Below are positions 50,111 to 59,743 of a DNA stretch of 64,000 nucleotides, piece after piece; position 1 is the stretch's first letter; the number at the start of each line of letters is the position of its first letter. The position numbers and the translations under genes are program-made. The notes beneath the pieces are model-generated. The model worked only from the letters and a program-made list of their open reading frames with translations, ran no database searches and had not been told where the DNA came from. The DNA comes from Pseudomonas sp. CROZ-RG-20F-R04-15 (GTDB taxonomy: Bacteria; Pseudomonadota; Gammaproteobacteria; Pseudomonadales; Pseudomonadaceae): contig NZ_JAKNQL010000004.1 in assembly GCF_022662375.1 (NCBI RefSeq), positions 124,001 through 188,000 of the forward strand, in the 5' to 3' direction.

Positions 50111-50201
50111 TGTGGGAGCGAGCCTGCTCGCGAATGCATTCTGACAATCAACATTGATGCCGGCTGGGACACCGCATTCGCGAGCAGGCTCGCTCCCACA
50201 A
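50111..50201. repeat. REP doublet (REPIN), copy 5
   Basis: GTGGGAGCGAGCCTGCTCGC...and the inverse GCGAGCAGGCTCGCTCCCAC, around a 45-base spacer. It lies between two terminators of convergent genes. Confidence 0.9.
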
Positions 50202-50231
50202 GGGGGTCGGTGCAACCAAAAATCGCGGGCA

Positions 50232-50260
50232 CAAAAAAAGCACCCCGCAGGGTGCTTCTT
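50232..50260 (-). terminator. Terminator of the glycine-zipper gene
   Basis: On the minus strand AAGCACCCTGCGGGGTGCTTTTTTT: GCACCC/GGGTGC stem with a short loop and a T run, 18 bases after the gene's stop. Confidence 0.9.
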
Positions 50261-50277
50261 GTTAAAACAGTCGGTCT

Positions 50278-50826
50278 TTACTGACCCGGCTCATTCTGCG
50301 ACAGAATCAGCTTGCCCTCCTTGTCGACCGGAATCTGGTTGCCCGGATCGCGATCCATCCGCACCTTGCCTTCCTTGCCATCAAGCGAGTAACGCACGTC
50401 GTAACCGACGACCTTGTCACTGATGTCATTGACCGTGTTGCAGCGGGTTTGCGTAGTGGTATAGGTGTCACGCTCTTGCATGCCTTCCTGTACCTTGTTA
50501 CCCGCATAACCGCCACCGACCGCACCGGCTACCGTGGCAATTTTCTTGCCGGTGCCGCCGCCGATCTGGTTACCCAGCAAACCACCTGCCAGTGCACCGA
50601 CCACCGTACCGGCGATCTGATGCTGATCTTTTACCGGTGCCTGACGAGTCACTGTCACGTCCTTGCACACTTCACGTGGAGTCTTGATCTGTGTTTTAAC
50701 CGGTTCAACGGCCAACACTTGCGCATACTCAGGGCCGCTTTTAACCAGGCTGTAGGTGGCAACAGCACCCCCGGCAGTCACACCGACAGCACCCAATACC
50801 GCACCAACCAGCAACGACTTGTTCAC
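50278..50826 (-). CDS. Glycine-zipper (SlyB-like) envelope protein
   Basis: A 182-residue protein. The N-terminus (MNKSLLVGAVLGAVGVTAGGAVATY) is a hydrophobic anchor or uncleaved signal without a lipobox. Residues about 75-115 (GALAGGLLGNQIGGGTGK and AVGGGYAGNK) form the glycine zipper 2TM domain, and a soluble C-terminal domain follows. Related to outer-membrane proteins of the SlyB/PcpY family; the exact role is unknown. Both flanks carry terminators, so it is a single-gene unit. Confidence 0.85.
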   Translation of the reverse strand: MNKSLLVGAVLGAVGVTAGGAVATYSLVKSGPEYAQVLAVEPVKTQIKTPREVCKDVTVTRQAPVKDQHQIAGTVVGALAGGLLGNQIGGGTGKKIATVAGAVGGGYAGNKVQEGMQERDTYTTTQTRCNTVNDISDKVVGYDVRYSLDGKEGKVRMDRDPGNQIPVDKEGKLILSQNEPGQ

Positions 50827-50885
50827 ATGAACCTCCTGACCATCACATGCGGGACACGCCCGCGCTTCTCCCAGCCTTGGAGCAT

Positions 50886-50918
50886 AAAAAAAGGCGCGAG
50901 TTCAACTCGCGCCTTTCT
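50886..50918 (-). terminator. Terminator of the sec operon
   Basis: On the minus strand AAAGGCGCGAG-TTGAA-CTCGCGCC followed by seven T. It lies 30 bases after the secF stop. Confidence 0.93.
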
Positions 50919-50947
50919 TGGCCTGACAGCCGGGAAAACGATGGCCG

Positions 50948-51862
50948 TTATGGACGGTCGTCGACTTCCTTCTCGGTGCTGGCCGGAGGAATCAGATCCT
51001 CAGTGCTCAAGTTCAGCCAGATCAGCACCACGTTCGCGATGTAGATCGACGAGTAAGTACCCGCCAGCACACCGATGAACAGCGCAATCGAGAAACCGAA
51101 CAGGTTGTCGCCACCGAAGAACAGCAGTGCCGCGATCGCCAGCAAAGTGGAGATCGACGTCGCCATGGTCCGCAGCAGGGTCTGCGTGGTCGAGATGTTG
51201 ATGTTCTCGATCAGCGAAGCCTTGCGCAGGACGCGGAAGTTCTCACGAACCCGGTCGAATACCACGATGGTGTCGTTCAGCGAGTAACCGATGATCGCCA
51301 GTACCGCCGCCAGCACCGTCAGGTCGAAGGTGATCTGGAAGAACGACAGGATACCGATGGTCACGATCACGTCGTGAATCAGCGAAACGATGGCGCCGAC
51401 CGCGAACTTCCACTGAAAGCGGAACGCCAGGTAGATCAGAATACCGCCGAGCGCCAGCAGCATGCCGAGGCCGCCCTGGTCACGCAGCTCTTCACCGACC
51501 TGCGGGCCAACGAATTCGACACGCTTGACCGTCGCCGGGTTGTCGCCGCCGAGCTTCTGCAGCGCTTCCGCGACCTGATGGCCCAGTTGCGGGTCTTCAC
51601 CCGGCATGCGCACCAGCAAGTCGGTGGTTGCACCGAAGCTCTGCACGATGGCTTCGTGGTAACCGGAAGTTACCAGCTCTTCACGCACCTTGGTGACGTC
51701 AGCCGGACGCTCGTAGGTCAGCTCGATGAGCGTACCGCCGGTGAAGTCCAGGCCCCAGTTCATGCCCTTGGTGGCGACGCTGAAAATAGCCAGCAACGTG
51801 AGAAACACTGTGACGCCGAACGCGAAGTTGCGAACGCCCATGAAGTTGATTGTACGTAACAT
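50948..51862 (-). CDS. secF: Protein translocase subunit SecF
   Basis: A 304-residue inner-membrane protein of the RND type with six membrane helices and one periplasmic loop. GLDFTGGTLIEL opens the periplasmic domain, and YSLNDTIVVFDRVREN is the conserved helix-4 motif. With SecD it uses the proton gradient to pull exported proteins. It starts 9 bases after secD ends. Confidence 0.98.
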   Translation of the reverse strand: MLRTINFMGVRNFAFGVTVFLTLLAIFSVATKGMNWGLDFTGGTLIELTYERPADVTKVREELVTSGYHEAIVQSFGATTDLLVRMPGEDPQLGHQVAEALQKLGGDNPATVKRVEFVGPQVGEELRDQGGLGMLLALGGILIYLAFRFQWKFAVGAIVSLIHDVIVTIGILSFFQITFDLTVLAAVLAIIGYSLNDTIVVFDRVRENFRVLRKASLIENINISTTQTLLRTMATSISTLLAIAALLFFGGDNLFGFSIALFIGVLAGTYSSIYIANVVLIWLNLSTEDLIPPASTEKEVDDRP

Positions 51863-51871
51863 GGCAGCCCC

Positions 51872-53740
51872 TTAAATCCACAACTTCTTGAAGTCACGTC
51901 CGCCGAAGATCAGGTTGACCATTGCGCGGGTCACCATGATGGCCGTGAACATCGAGGTAAAGATCCCGAGGGACATGGTCACTGCGAAACCTTTGACCGG
52001 GCCGGTGCCCATGGCAAAGAGAATCCCGCCGACCAACAAGGTAGTCAGGTTGGCGTCGAGAATCGCGGTGAATGCCCGGCCGAAGCCTTCGTTGATTGCA
52101 CGCTGCACGGTCATGCCGGCGGCGATCTCTTCACGGATCCGCGAGAAGATCAGCACGTTGGCGTCGACCGCCATACCCATGGTCAGCACGATACCGGCGA
52201 TACCCGGCAGGGTCAGCGTTGCACCCAGCAGCGACATCAACGCCAGCAGCAGCACCATGTTCACTGCCAGTGCGACAGTGGCGATGATGCCGAAGAAGCG
52301 GTAGATGGCGATGATGAACAGCGACACGAACAGCATGCCCCACAGCGACGCATCGATACCTTTGGTGATGTTGTCAGCACCCAGGCTCGGGCCGATTGTG
52401 CGCTCTTCAGCGAAGTACATCGGTGCCGCCAGACCACCGGCACGCAGCAGCAGCGCCAGTTCGGACGATTCGCCCTGACCGTTCAGGCCAGTGATACGGA
52501 ACTGAGCACCCAGCGGCGACTGAATGGTCGCCAGACTGATGATCTTCTTCTCTTCTTTGAACGTTTGCACCGCAACGTCTTTCTCGACGCCATCGACCAC
52601 TTGCTTGGTGTAAGTGGTGACCGGACGCTGCTCGATGAAGATCACCGCCATGCTACGACCGACGTTGGAACGGGTCGCGCGACTCATCAGCTCACCACCG
52701 TGGCCATCCAGACGGATGTTCACTTCAGGTGTGCCGTGCTCGCCGAAACCGGCCTTGGCGTCGGTAACCTGGTCACCGGTGATGATCAGACCACGCTCGA
52801 TCTGTGCTGGCGGACGCTTGCCTTCACGGAACTCGAAGGTTTCCGAAGTGGCTTTCGAAGCACCCGGCTCTGCAGCCAGACGGAACTCAAGGTTGGCCGT
52901 CTTGCCGAGAATACGCTTGGCTTCGGCAGTGTCCTGCACGCCCGGCAGCTCAACCACGATGCGGTTGGCGCCCTGACGCTGAACGATCGGTTCGGCAACA
53001 CCCAGCTCGTTGACGCGGTTACGTACCGTGGTCAAGTTCTGCTTGATGGAGTATTCACGGATTTCCGCCAGCTTGGCTGGGGTCATCGCCAGACGCAGCA
53101 CCGGTTGACCGTTGAGGTCGGCCGGAACAATGTCGAAATCGTTGAAGTTCTTGCGGATCAGTGCACGGGCCTGTTCGCGGGAGTCTTCATCGCTGAAGCC
53201 CAGCTGAATGGCACCGCCCAGTTGCGGCAGGCTGCGATAACGCAGTTTTTCTTTACGCAGCAGGCTCTTGACATCGCCTTCGTAGACTTTCAGGCGTGCA
53301 TCGAGGGCTTTGTCCATGTCCACTTCCAACAGGAAGTGCACACCACCGGACAAGTCCAGACCCAGCTTCATCGGGTGCGCGCCCAGATTGCGCAGCCATT
53401 GCGGGGTGGTCTGTGCCAGGTTCAGCGCGACGACGTAGTCATCACCCAATGCCTTGCGCACAACGTCTTTGGCCGGCAACTGATCTTCAGCCTTGGACAG
53501 ACGGATCAGACCGCCCTTGCCGTTTGCCGCCAGTGTGGCCGCCTTGACGTTGATACCGGACTCGTGAAGCGCGGTGCTTACGCGATCCAGATCGGCCTGA
53601 TTGACCTGCAGGGCCGTGCTGGCGCCGCTGATCTGAATGGCCGGGTCATCGGGGTATAGATTCGGAGCGGAATAAATCAGACCGATCGCCAGCACCGCCA
53701 GGATCAGAATGTATTTCCACAGAGGATATTTGTTCAGCAT
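51872..53740 (-). CDS. secD: Protein translocase subunit SecD
   Basis: A 622-residue partner of SecF, with an N-terminal membrane helix, a large periplasmic domain (LGLDLSGGVHFLLEVDM and RVNELGVAEPIVQRQG) and five C-terminal helices with GMAVDANVLIFSRIREE. Start MLNKYPLWKYI is chosen; a GTG codon lies just before it. It belongs to the yajC-secD-secF operon. Confidence 0.98.
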   Translation of the reverse strand: MLNKYPLWKYILILAVLAIGLIYSAPNLYPDDPAIQISGASTALQVNQADLDRVSTALHESGINVKAATLAANGKGGLIRLSKAEDQLPAKDVVRKALGDDYVVALNLAQTTPQWLRNLGAHPMKLGLDLSGGVHFLLEVDMDKALDARLKVYEGDVKSLLRKEKLRYRSLPQLGGAIQLGFSDEDSREQARALIRKNFNDFDIVPADLNGQPVLRLAMTPAKLAEIREYSIKQNLTTVRNRVNELGVAEPIVQRQGANRIVVELPGVQDTAEAKRILGKTANLEFRLAAEPGASKATSETFEFREGKRPPAQIERGLIITGDQVTDAKAGFGEHGTPEVNIRLDGHGGELMSRATRSNVGRSMAVIFIEQRPVTTYTKQVVDGVEKDVAVQTFKEEKKIISLATIQSPLGAQFRITGLNGQGESSELALLLRAGGLAAPMYFAEERTIGPSLGADNITKGIDASLWGMLFVSLFIIAIYRFFGIIATVALAVNMVLLLALMSLLGATLTLPGIAGIVLTMGMAVDANVLIFSRIREEIAAGMTVQRAINEGFGRAFTAILDANLTTLLVGGILFAMGTGPVKGFAVTMSLGIFTSMFTAIMVTRAMVNLIFGGRDFKKLWI

Positions 53741-53804
53741 CACGCCGCCCGTTATGACGCGGGGCGCCTTGCGCGCCCCGTCGATTGAGTAGAAGTTGTT
53801 GCCC

Positions 53805-54143
53805 TTAGATCGCTTTCAGCGTGCCTTTTGGCAGCGTGGCGGCGATGGCGCCTTTCTGGAACTTCATTTCCACGGTGTCGGAAACTTCCAGAACCACGAA
53901 GTCATCGGCCACTTTGGTGATCTTGCCGGCGATGCCGCCAGTGGTCACAACTTCGTCGCCTTTCTGCAGGCTGCTCAGCAGGTTCTTCTGCTCTTTGGCG
54001 CGCTTGGCCTGTGGACGCCAGATCATCAGGTAGAAGATGACCAGGAAGCCGACCAGGAAAATCCACTCGAAACCGCCGCCCATTGGGCCGGCAGCAGCCG
54101 GTGCAGCCGCGTCAGCCATGGCGTTAGAGATAAAAAAGCTCAT
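53805..54143 (-). CDS. yajC: SecDF accessory subunit YajC
   Basis: A 112-residue single-pass protein: membrane helix at about 27-45 (FEWIFLVGFLVIFYLMI), then RPQAKRAKE and a small basic domain with GDEVVTTGGIAGKI. It forms a complex with SecDF and lies first of the three genes, after tgt. Confidence 0.97.
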   Translation of the reverse strand: MSFFISNAMADAAAPAAAGPMGGGFEWIFLVGFLVIFYLMIWRPQAKRAKEQKNLLSSLQKGDEVVTTGGIAGKITKVADDFVVLEVSDTVEMKFQKGAIAATLPKGTLKAI

Positions 54144-54186
54144 TTAGCACTCCAGTTGCAAATGTTGAATCTTGGGGTCAGAAAAC

Positions 54187-56381
<2,195 letters not shown>

Positions 56382-56446
56382 GATGGGGTTCGTCTAGCAG
56401 GGCCGGAAAGTCTAGCGGAAATATCGAAAATTCTCTATGTACCTGA

Positions 56447-56475
56447 TTGACCGACGGTAATCTCATCTCTATACT
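56447..56475 (+). promoter_or_regulatory. tRNA-Leu promoter
   Basis: TTGACC (56447-56452), 17-base spacer, TATACT (56470-56475), about 13 bases before the tRNA 5' end. Followed by a GC-rich CGCCGCC discriminator as expected for stable RNA genes. Confidence 0.8.
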
Positions 56476-56488
56476 TCGCCGCCATTGA

Positions 56489-56573
56489 GCCCTGATGGCG
56501 GAATTGGTAGACGCGGCGGATTCAAAATCCGTTTTCGAAAGGAGTGGGAGTTCGAGTCTCCCTCGGGGCACCA
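56489..56573 (+). tRNA. tRNA-Leu (anticodon CAA)
   Basis: The 85-base gene folds as a class II tRNA: acceptor GCCCTGA pairs with TCGGGGC (one G-T), the D arm has TGGTAGAC, the anticodon loop is TTCAAAA with CAA reading TTG, a long variable arm follows, and the T arm has GTTCGAGTC. CCA is encoded. It lies just downstream of the divergent queA, as in P. aeruginosa. Confidence 0.97.
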
Positions 56574-56582
56574 AAATTAAGA

Positions 56583-56612
56583 AAGGTCTTGCTTAGCAAG
56601 GCCTTTTTTTTC
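56583..56612 (+). terminator. tRNA-Leu terminator
   Basis: AAGGTCTTGC-TTA-GCAAGGCCTT followed by T residues: ten-pair stem with one G-T, starting 10 bases after the tRNA. Confidence 0.92.
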
Positions 56613-56683
56613 GTCTGCAATAAAGTGGACGCGCAATGCTGAACGCTCGCCACTGCGCGGGTCGCACGTGACATTGCGCGGAC

Positions 56684-56944
56684 TCAGGTGTCGGAGTGGT
56701 TTGCAGGCTCAGCCTGAGCATTTCCCCCAAACATCCGCGCCGCTATCGCCCGCCCCCGCTCCAGCCCCTCCTCCGTCAACCAGACCGACTTGTTCCTGTT
56801 CACCGGGTTACTGATGAAACCCTGTTCATGCAATCGGTTCATGATCTCGAAGTCGAACCCTTTCCAGGCATTTCCTTTATCGGAACTGAGTGCTGCCAAC
56901 AGGGCAAGCACGGCGTCTTCCATCAGTTTGTCGTCGTATTCCAT
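56684..56944 (-). CDS. DUF6429-like small protein
   Basis: An 86-residue soluble protein starting MEYDDKLMEDAVLALLAAL, preceded by GGAG. FDFEIMNRLHEQGFISNP and SVWLTEEGLERG give it the look of a small winged-helix protein; similar proteins are labelled DUF6429 as I recall. An alternative start at 56968 adds 8 residues. The function is unknown. Confidence 0.7.
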   Translation of the reverse strand: MEYDDKLMEDAVLALLAALSSDKGNAWKGFDFEIMNRLHEQGFISNPVNRNKSVWLTEEGLERGRAIAARMFGGNAQAEPANHSDT

Positions 56945-57200
56945 GGTCGTCACTCCATTCGTATCCAACAGTTAACGTCGAGTGTGTGAAGGTTCACCAT
57001 AATACTCGCCGGCCTTCGATGGAAATACCGCTCAATCCCGTGAAGGTTATTGATCGGCTTCAGTGTGCCCGGCCTCGCCTTTGGGCTGCACTTGTTGATC
57101 CCGCTCCGTATAATCACGCCCCTCTGAAAGTAGTCCACCGCATCGGTGGTTGCATCTGCGCATCAACACCCACATTGACGGACGTCGCTAAAGGCACACC

Positions 57201-57530
57201 ATGGAAACGTCACTGGAAACAGTCGCCCTTTTCTCCCTCAAACTTGCTTACGAGGAAGAAGGCCTGAGCCCGATCCTGCGGGACGACATGGTCATGGGTG
57301 ACTATCAGAAAGACATTTTCGAACTATTGGTGCGGCGCGGGGATGTCGAGACCATTCAGTTCAAGATGAATGAATGCCTGGGCCTGGCGATGGATGCTTT
57401 GGGCGGTATCGAGAAGCCGCTGGGGCGGGAGTTGCACAAGTTGTCCGCTGAGTTCAGCGAGGCGCGTTCGCTGGAGCAGCTGGATCAGCCGCTCCTCGCG
57501 CTCAAAGGTTATTTGAAAGACATCCTGTGA
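57201..57530 (+). CDS. Hypothetical protein, 109 residues
   Basis: A small, acidic, probably all-helical cytoplasmic protein (METSLETVALFSLKLAYEEE...). I recognise no family. The coding look is good: balanced composition, hydrophobic heptads, strong third-position GC. GGCACACC before the ATG is a poor ribosome site. A perfect TATAAT lies 87 bases upstream but without a clear minus-35. No functional context. Confidence 0.65.
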   Translation: METSLETVALFSLKLAYEEEGLSPILRDDMVMGDYQKDIFELLVRRGDVETIQFKMNECLGLAMDALGGIEKPLGRELHKLSAEFSEARSLEQLDQPLLALKGYLKDIL

Positions 57531-57585
57531 TCGGCTGCGCCGTTACAGCAGAATCTTCAAGAAAACATCCCGATATTTCTTAGTT

Positions 57586-58332
57586 TCAACGACGGACTTT
57601 CAGCACGCGAATATCGGTCGGAAACCCATCGACGCCAACAAGCTTTTTCCAGCCCAGATACTGAAACTCGCCCTTCTCATCAATGTAATCGCCCTTCTCC
57701 ACCGATCGGCCGCCAACCACCGCTACGCGTTTCACCTCACCACAACCGCCGTCAGAAGGCCGAACCGTATAGATCACATACGGCTTCACGTATTGCGTGG
57801 CGCGGAAGTATTGGCCGCAGATTTCGTCGACGGTGATCAGCATGGTTTTCAAGCGTGCTTCGCCGTCGGTGTCTTCGTGCAGTTTCAGGAAGGAGATGTC
57901 GCCGACGTCGCTGTAGCCGAGGGCGCGGGCGCGTTGGTAGGCGGGGGAATTCTGGTGGGCGATGCGGCCTTCCTCGGCAGCGCCTTGCATTTTCGCGGCG
58001 AACTCGGCTTTGCCTTGGGCGATCATCGCCTCGGCCTGGCCCGCTATGCTTTCGCATTGCGCGAACTCCTGTGAGCCGAGGTGATTGGGCATCAGGTTCG
58101 AGCGGTGTTCATTCATGATTTGCAGGTTGCTTTCCAGGGCGAACATCACGTCATAGGCCGTGGTCCGACCGCTTTGCACGTCGGCCATCTTTTCCTGAAC
58201 GCGCTGGCAATTGCCGGCGTAGTACTTCCAGCTGTTTTCCGGGTGTTCTTGCACGGCGGCGAATGCCGGGGTCATTGCCACGGCGAGGGTGATTGCGCAG
58301 AGCAGGCGCAAAGAGTGGGGACTTGCTGGCAT
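57586..58332 (-). CDS. Hypothetical secreted protein, 248 residues
   Basis: A Sec signal peptide (about 1-25, cut after AFA) precedes a helical middle region with ESNLQIMNEHRSNLMPN and a C-terminal beta-rich part with paired cysteines (C171 region in DEICGQYF; DGGCGEVKR). Probably periplasmic. I do not recognise the family. It is convergent with the preceding small gene and divergent from the following membrane gene. Confidence 0.7.
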   Translation of the reverse strand: MPASPHSLRLLCAITLAVAMTPAFAAVQEHPENSWKYYAGNCQRVQEKMADVQSGRTTAYDVMFALESNLQIMNEHRSNLMPNHLGSQEFAQCESIAGQAEAMIAQGKAEFAAKMQGAAEEGRIAHQNSPAYQRARALGYSDVGDISFLKLHEDTDGEARLKTMLITVDEICGQYFRATQYVKPYVIYTVRPSDGGCGEVKRVAVVGGRSVEKGDYIDEKGEFQYLGWKKLVGVDGFPTDIRVLKVRR

Positions 58333-58457
58333 AGGTAATCCATTACGGAGATAGAGCGGTGGCGCGACGCTACTATTTTGCTATCTTGCCGTCCACTGCC
58401 AGTAACGAGGTCGCCAGCACCTCAATGGAGTCAATTTTCAGAGGGAGAAACACCTTG

Positions 58458-58817
58458 ATGGCCGTGTTGTACTTTTTCGTCTGGGCTGCCGTTTGGGCTT
58501 GGGTCGTGCAGACTCGTGGTGCCTGGAATCTGATCCTTGCCAACCTGGCGGGTGCCGCCAGCGGCTTTATCGTAGCGATGATTTTTTCGGTGGTCTGTTC
58601 AGGCCTTTTCCCGGCGCACGTGCCTCCTGCACCTGAGAACCTGGCCAGTAGCGTGTTGCAGATGATCACCACATTCGGTGTTCTGGTGGGCGTCTGGATG
58701 TGGCTGGTCAGGCGCCCTCGGCCAGAGCATCCGCTGGCTCGCCAACTTTTCGCGGGCATCTGTGGTTTGGCTGCGGGTGTGACGACGCTGGTATTTTTTG
58801 CGCTCAACTTTCACTGA
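58458..58817 (+). CDS. Small membrane protein with VW..WVVQ.RG..N module (first of a pair)
   Basis: A 119-residue protein with four predicted membrane helices. Start MAVLYFFVW at 58458 follows GGGAGAAA; the longer ORF adds 33 residues of unlikely composition. Its N-terminus (WVVQTRGAWNLILANLAGAA and GFIVAMI) closely resembles that of the next gene (WVVQNRGSWNIFYGNIVGAA, GFIVAMV), so the two share an ancestral module. The function is unknown. Confidence 0.7.
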   Translation: MAVLYFFVWAAVWAWVVQTRGAWNLILANLAGAASGFIVAMIFSVVCSGLFPAHVPPAPENLASSVLQMITTFGVLVGVWMWLVRRPRPEHPLARQLFAGICGLAAGVTTLVFFALNFH

Positions 58818-58933
58818 ACGCCACTATCGTCACTGGCATTACACGTGTGTTTTGTTATCTTGCCGCCCATCGTCAGCGTTCACTGTGGGCGTGCGTTGAT
58901 TTCAGGGTTTTGAAGGTTTAAGGAAAGGATCAA

Positions 58934-59671
58934 ATGGAGTTTCTGCGTTTTCTGGCGATTGTCGCGGTTTGGGGATTCATGTGGCGCTGGGTGGTGCAGA
59001 ACCGTGGCAGCTGGAATATTTTCTACGGCAACATCGTTGGCGCAGCGGGCGGTTTCATTGTGGCGATGGTAGTGCTGTCGATCACGTTGTCGTTGTTTCC
59101 TTCGTCGCATGATTACGAACCGGTACAGGCTGAAAACGCCCAAGTCACCGAGCCGAGCTCTTTATTGCCTGAAGCCGAGGCAGTAACACCCGCCGCTGAA
59201 CTGAAGGATGCGCCGGCTTTTGCTGCCATCGAGCCGGACGATAAGCCCTCTCCCGCCGACTCCGCGCTGTTGCCGAACTACGCCGGCCGGGCGCCGAAAT
59301 CAATCGGGTTACAGACCGTGCTGGATCAAAGCGACTATGACGGTCGCATGGCGCTGGCAGCGCTGAACAAGAAATTGCGCGGCGACGCACAGGCCGACAA
59401 GTCGATGATCGCCTATGTCATGTGCAGCCCGTTTGTGACCAGCACGTTGCGCTTTCCCGTGTCGGCGCGTTTTGCTGACAGCAAAGCGCTGGTCAGCCAC
59501 CGCTTCAAGGATCAGGTCTACACCTTCAACAACACCGTCACCGCGCGCAACATGAACGGCGACGATGTCACCTACCGTTTCGATTGCTCGGTACAAGAGC
59601 AGCCGCGAGTTGACGCGGCACCTGCGCAATGGCGCCTGTTGAGTCTGAAACTGCAAAAAGCCGACTCTTAA
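58934..59671 (+). CDS. Membrane-anchored protein with VW..WVVQ.RG..N module (second of a pair)
   Basis: A 245-residue protein. About 1-55 holds two membrane helices with the module shared with the upstream gene; about 56-125 is an Ala/Pro/Glu-rich linker; about 126-245 is a soluble domain with MCSPFVTSTLRFP and VTYRFDCSVQ, two cysteines that may pair, and a beta-rich pattern. This C-terminal part resembles small domains found in uncharacterised envelope proteins, but I cannot name it. Good AAGGAAAGG ribosome site. Confidence 0.7.
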   Translation: MEFLRFLAIVAVWGFMWRWVVQNRGSWNIFYGNIVGAAGGFIVAMVVLSITLSLFPSSHDYEPVQAENAQVTEPSSLLPEAEAVTPAAELKDAPAFAAIEPDDKPSPADSALLPNYAGRAPKSIGLQTVLDQSDYDGRMALAALNKKLRGDAQADKSMIAYVMCSPFVTSTLRFPVSARFADSKALVSHRFKDQVYTFNNTVTARNMNGDDVTYRFDCSVQEQPRVDAAPAQWRLLSLKLQKADS

Positions 59672-59743
59672 GGCTGATTTAAGGGTTCAAGGCGCCGGCT
59701 GCGCTATCATCGCCGGCCTGTGCGCCTTGAGCTTTGCCCTTCG

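Noticed and set aside
23608..50201. Recurrent GCGAGCAGGCTCGC repeats as a CRISPR array
   Set aside because: The copies are dispersed over 27 kb as inverted pairs, with no regular spacers and no cas genes.
57109..57149. Small RNA gene at the TATAAT and hairpin
   Set aside because: No acceptable minus-35 at the right distance and no T-run after the hairpin; kept only as a weak finding.
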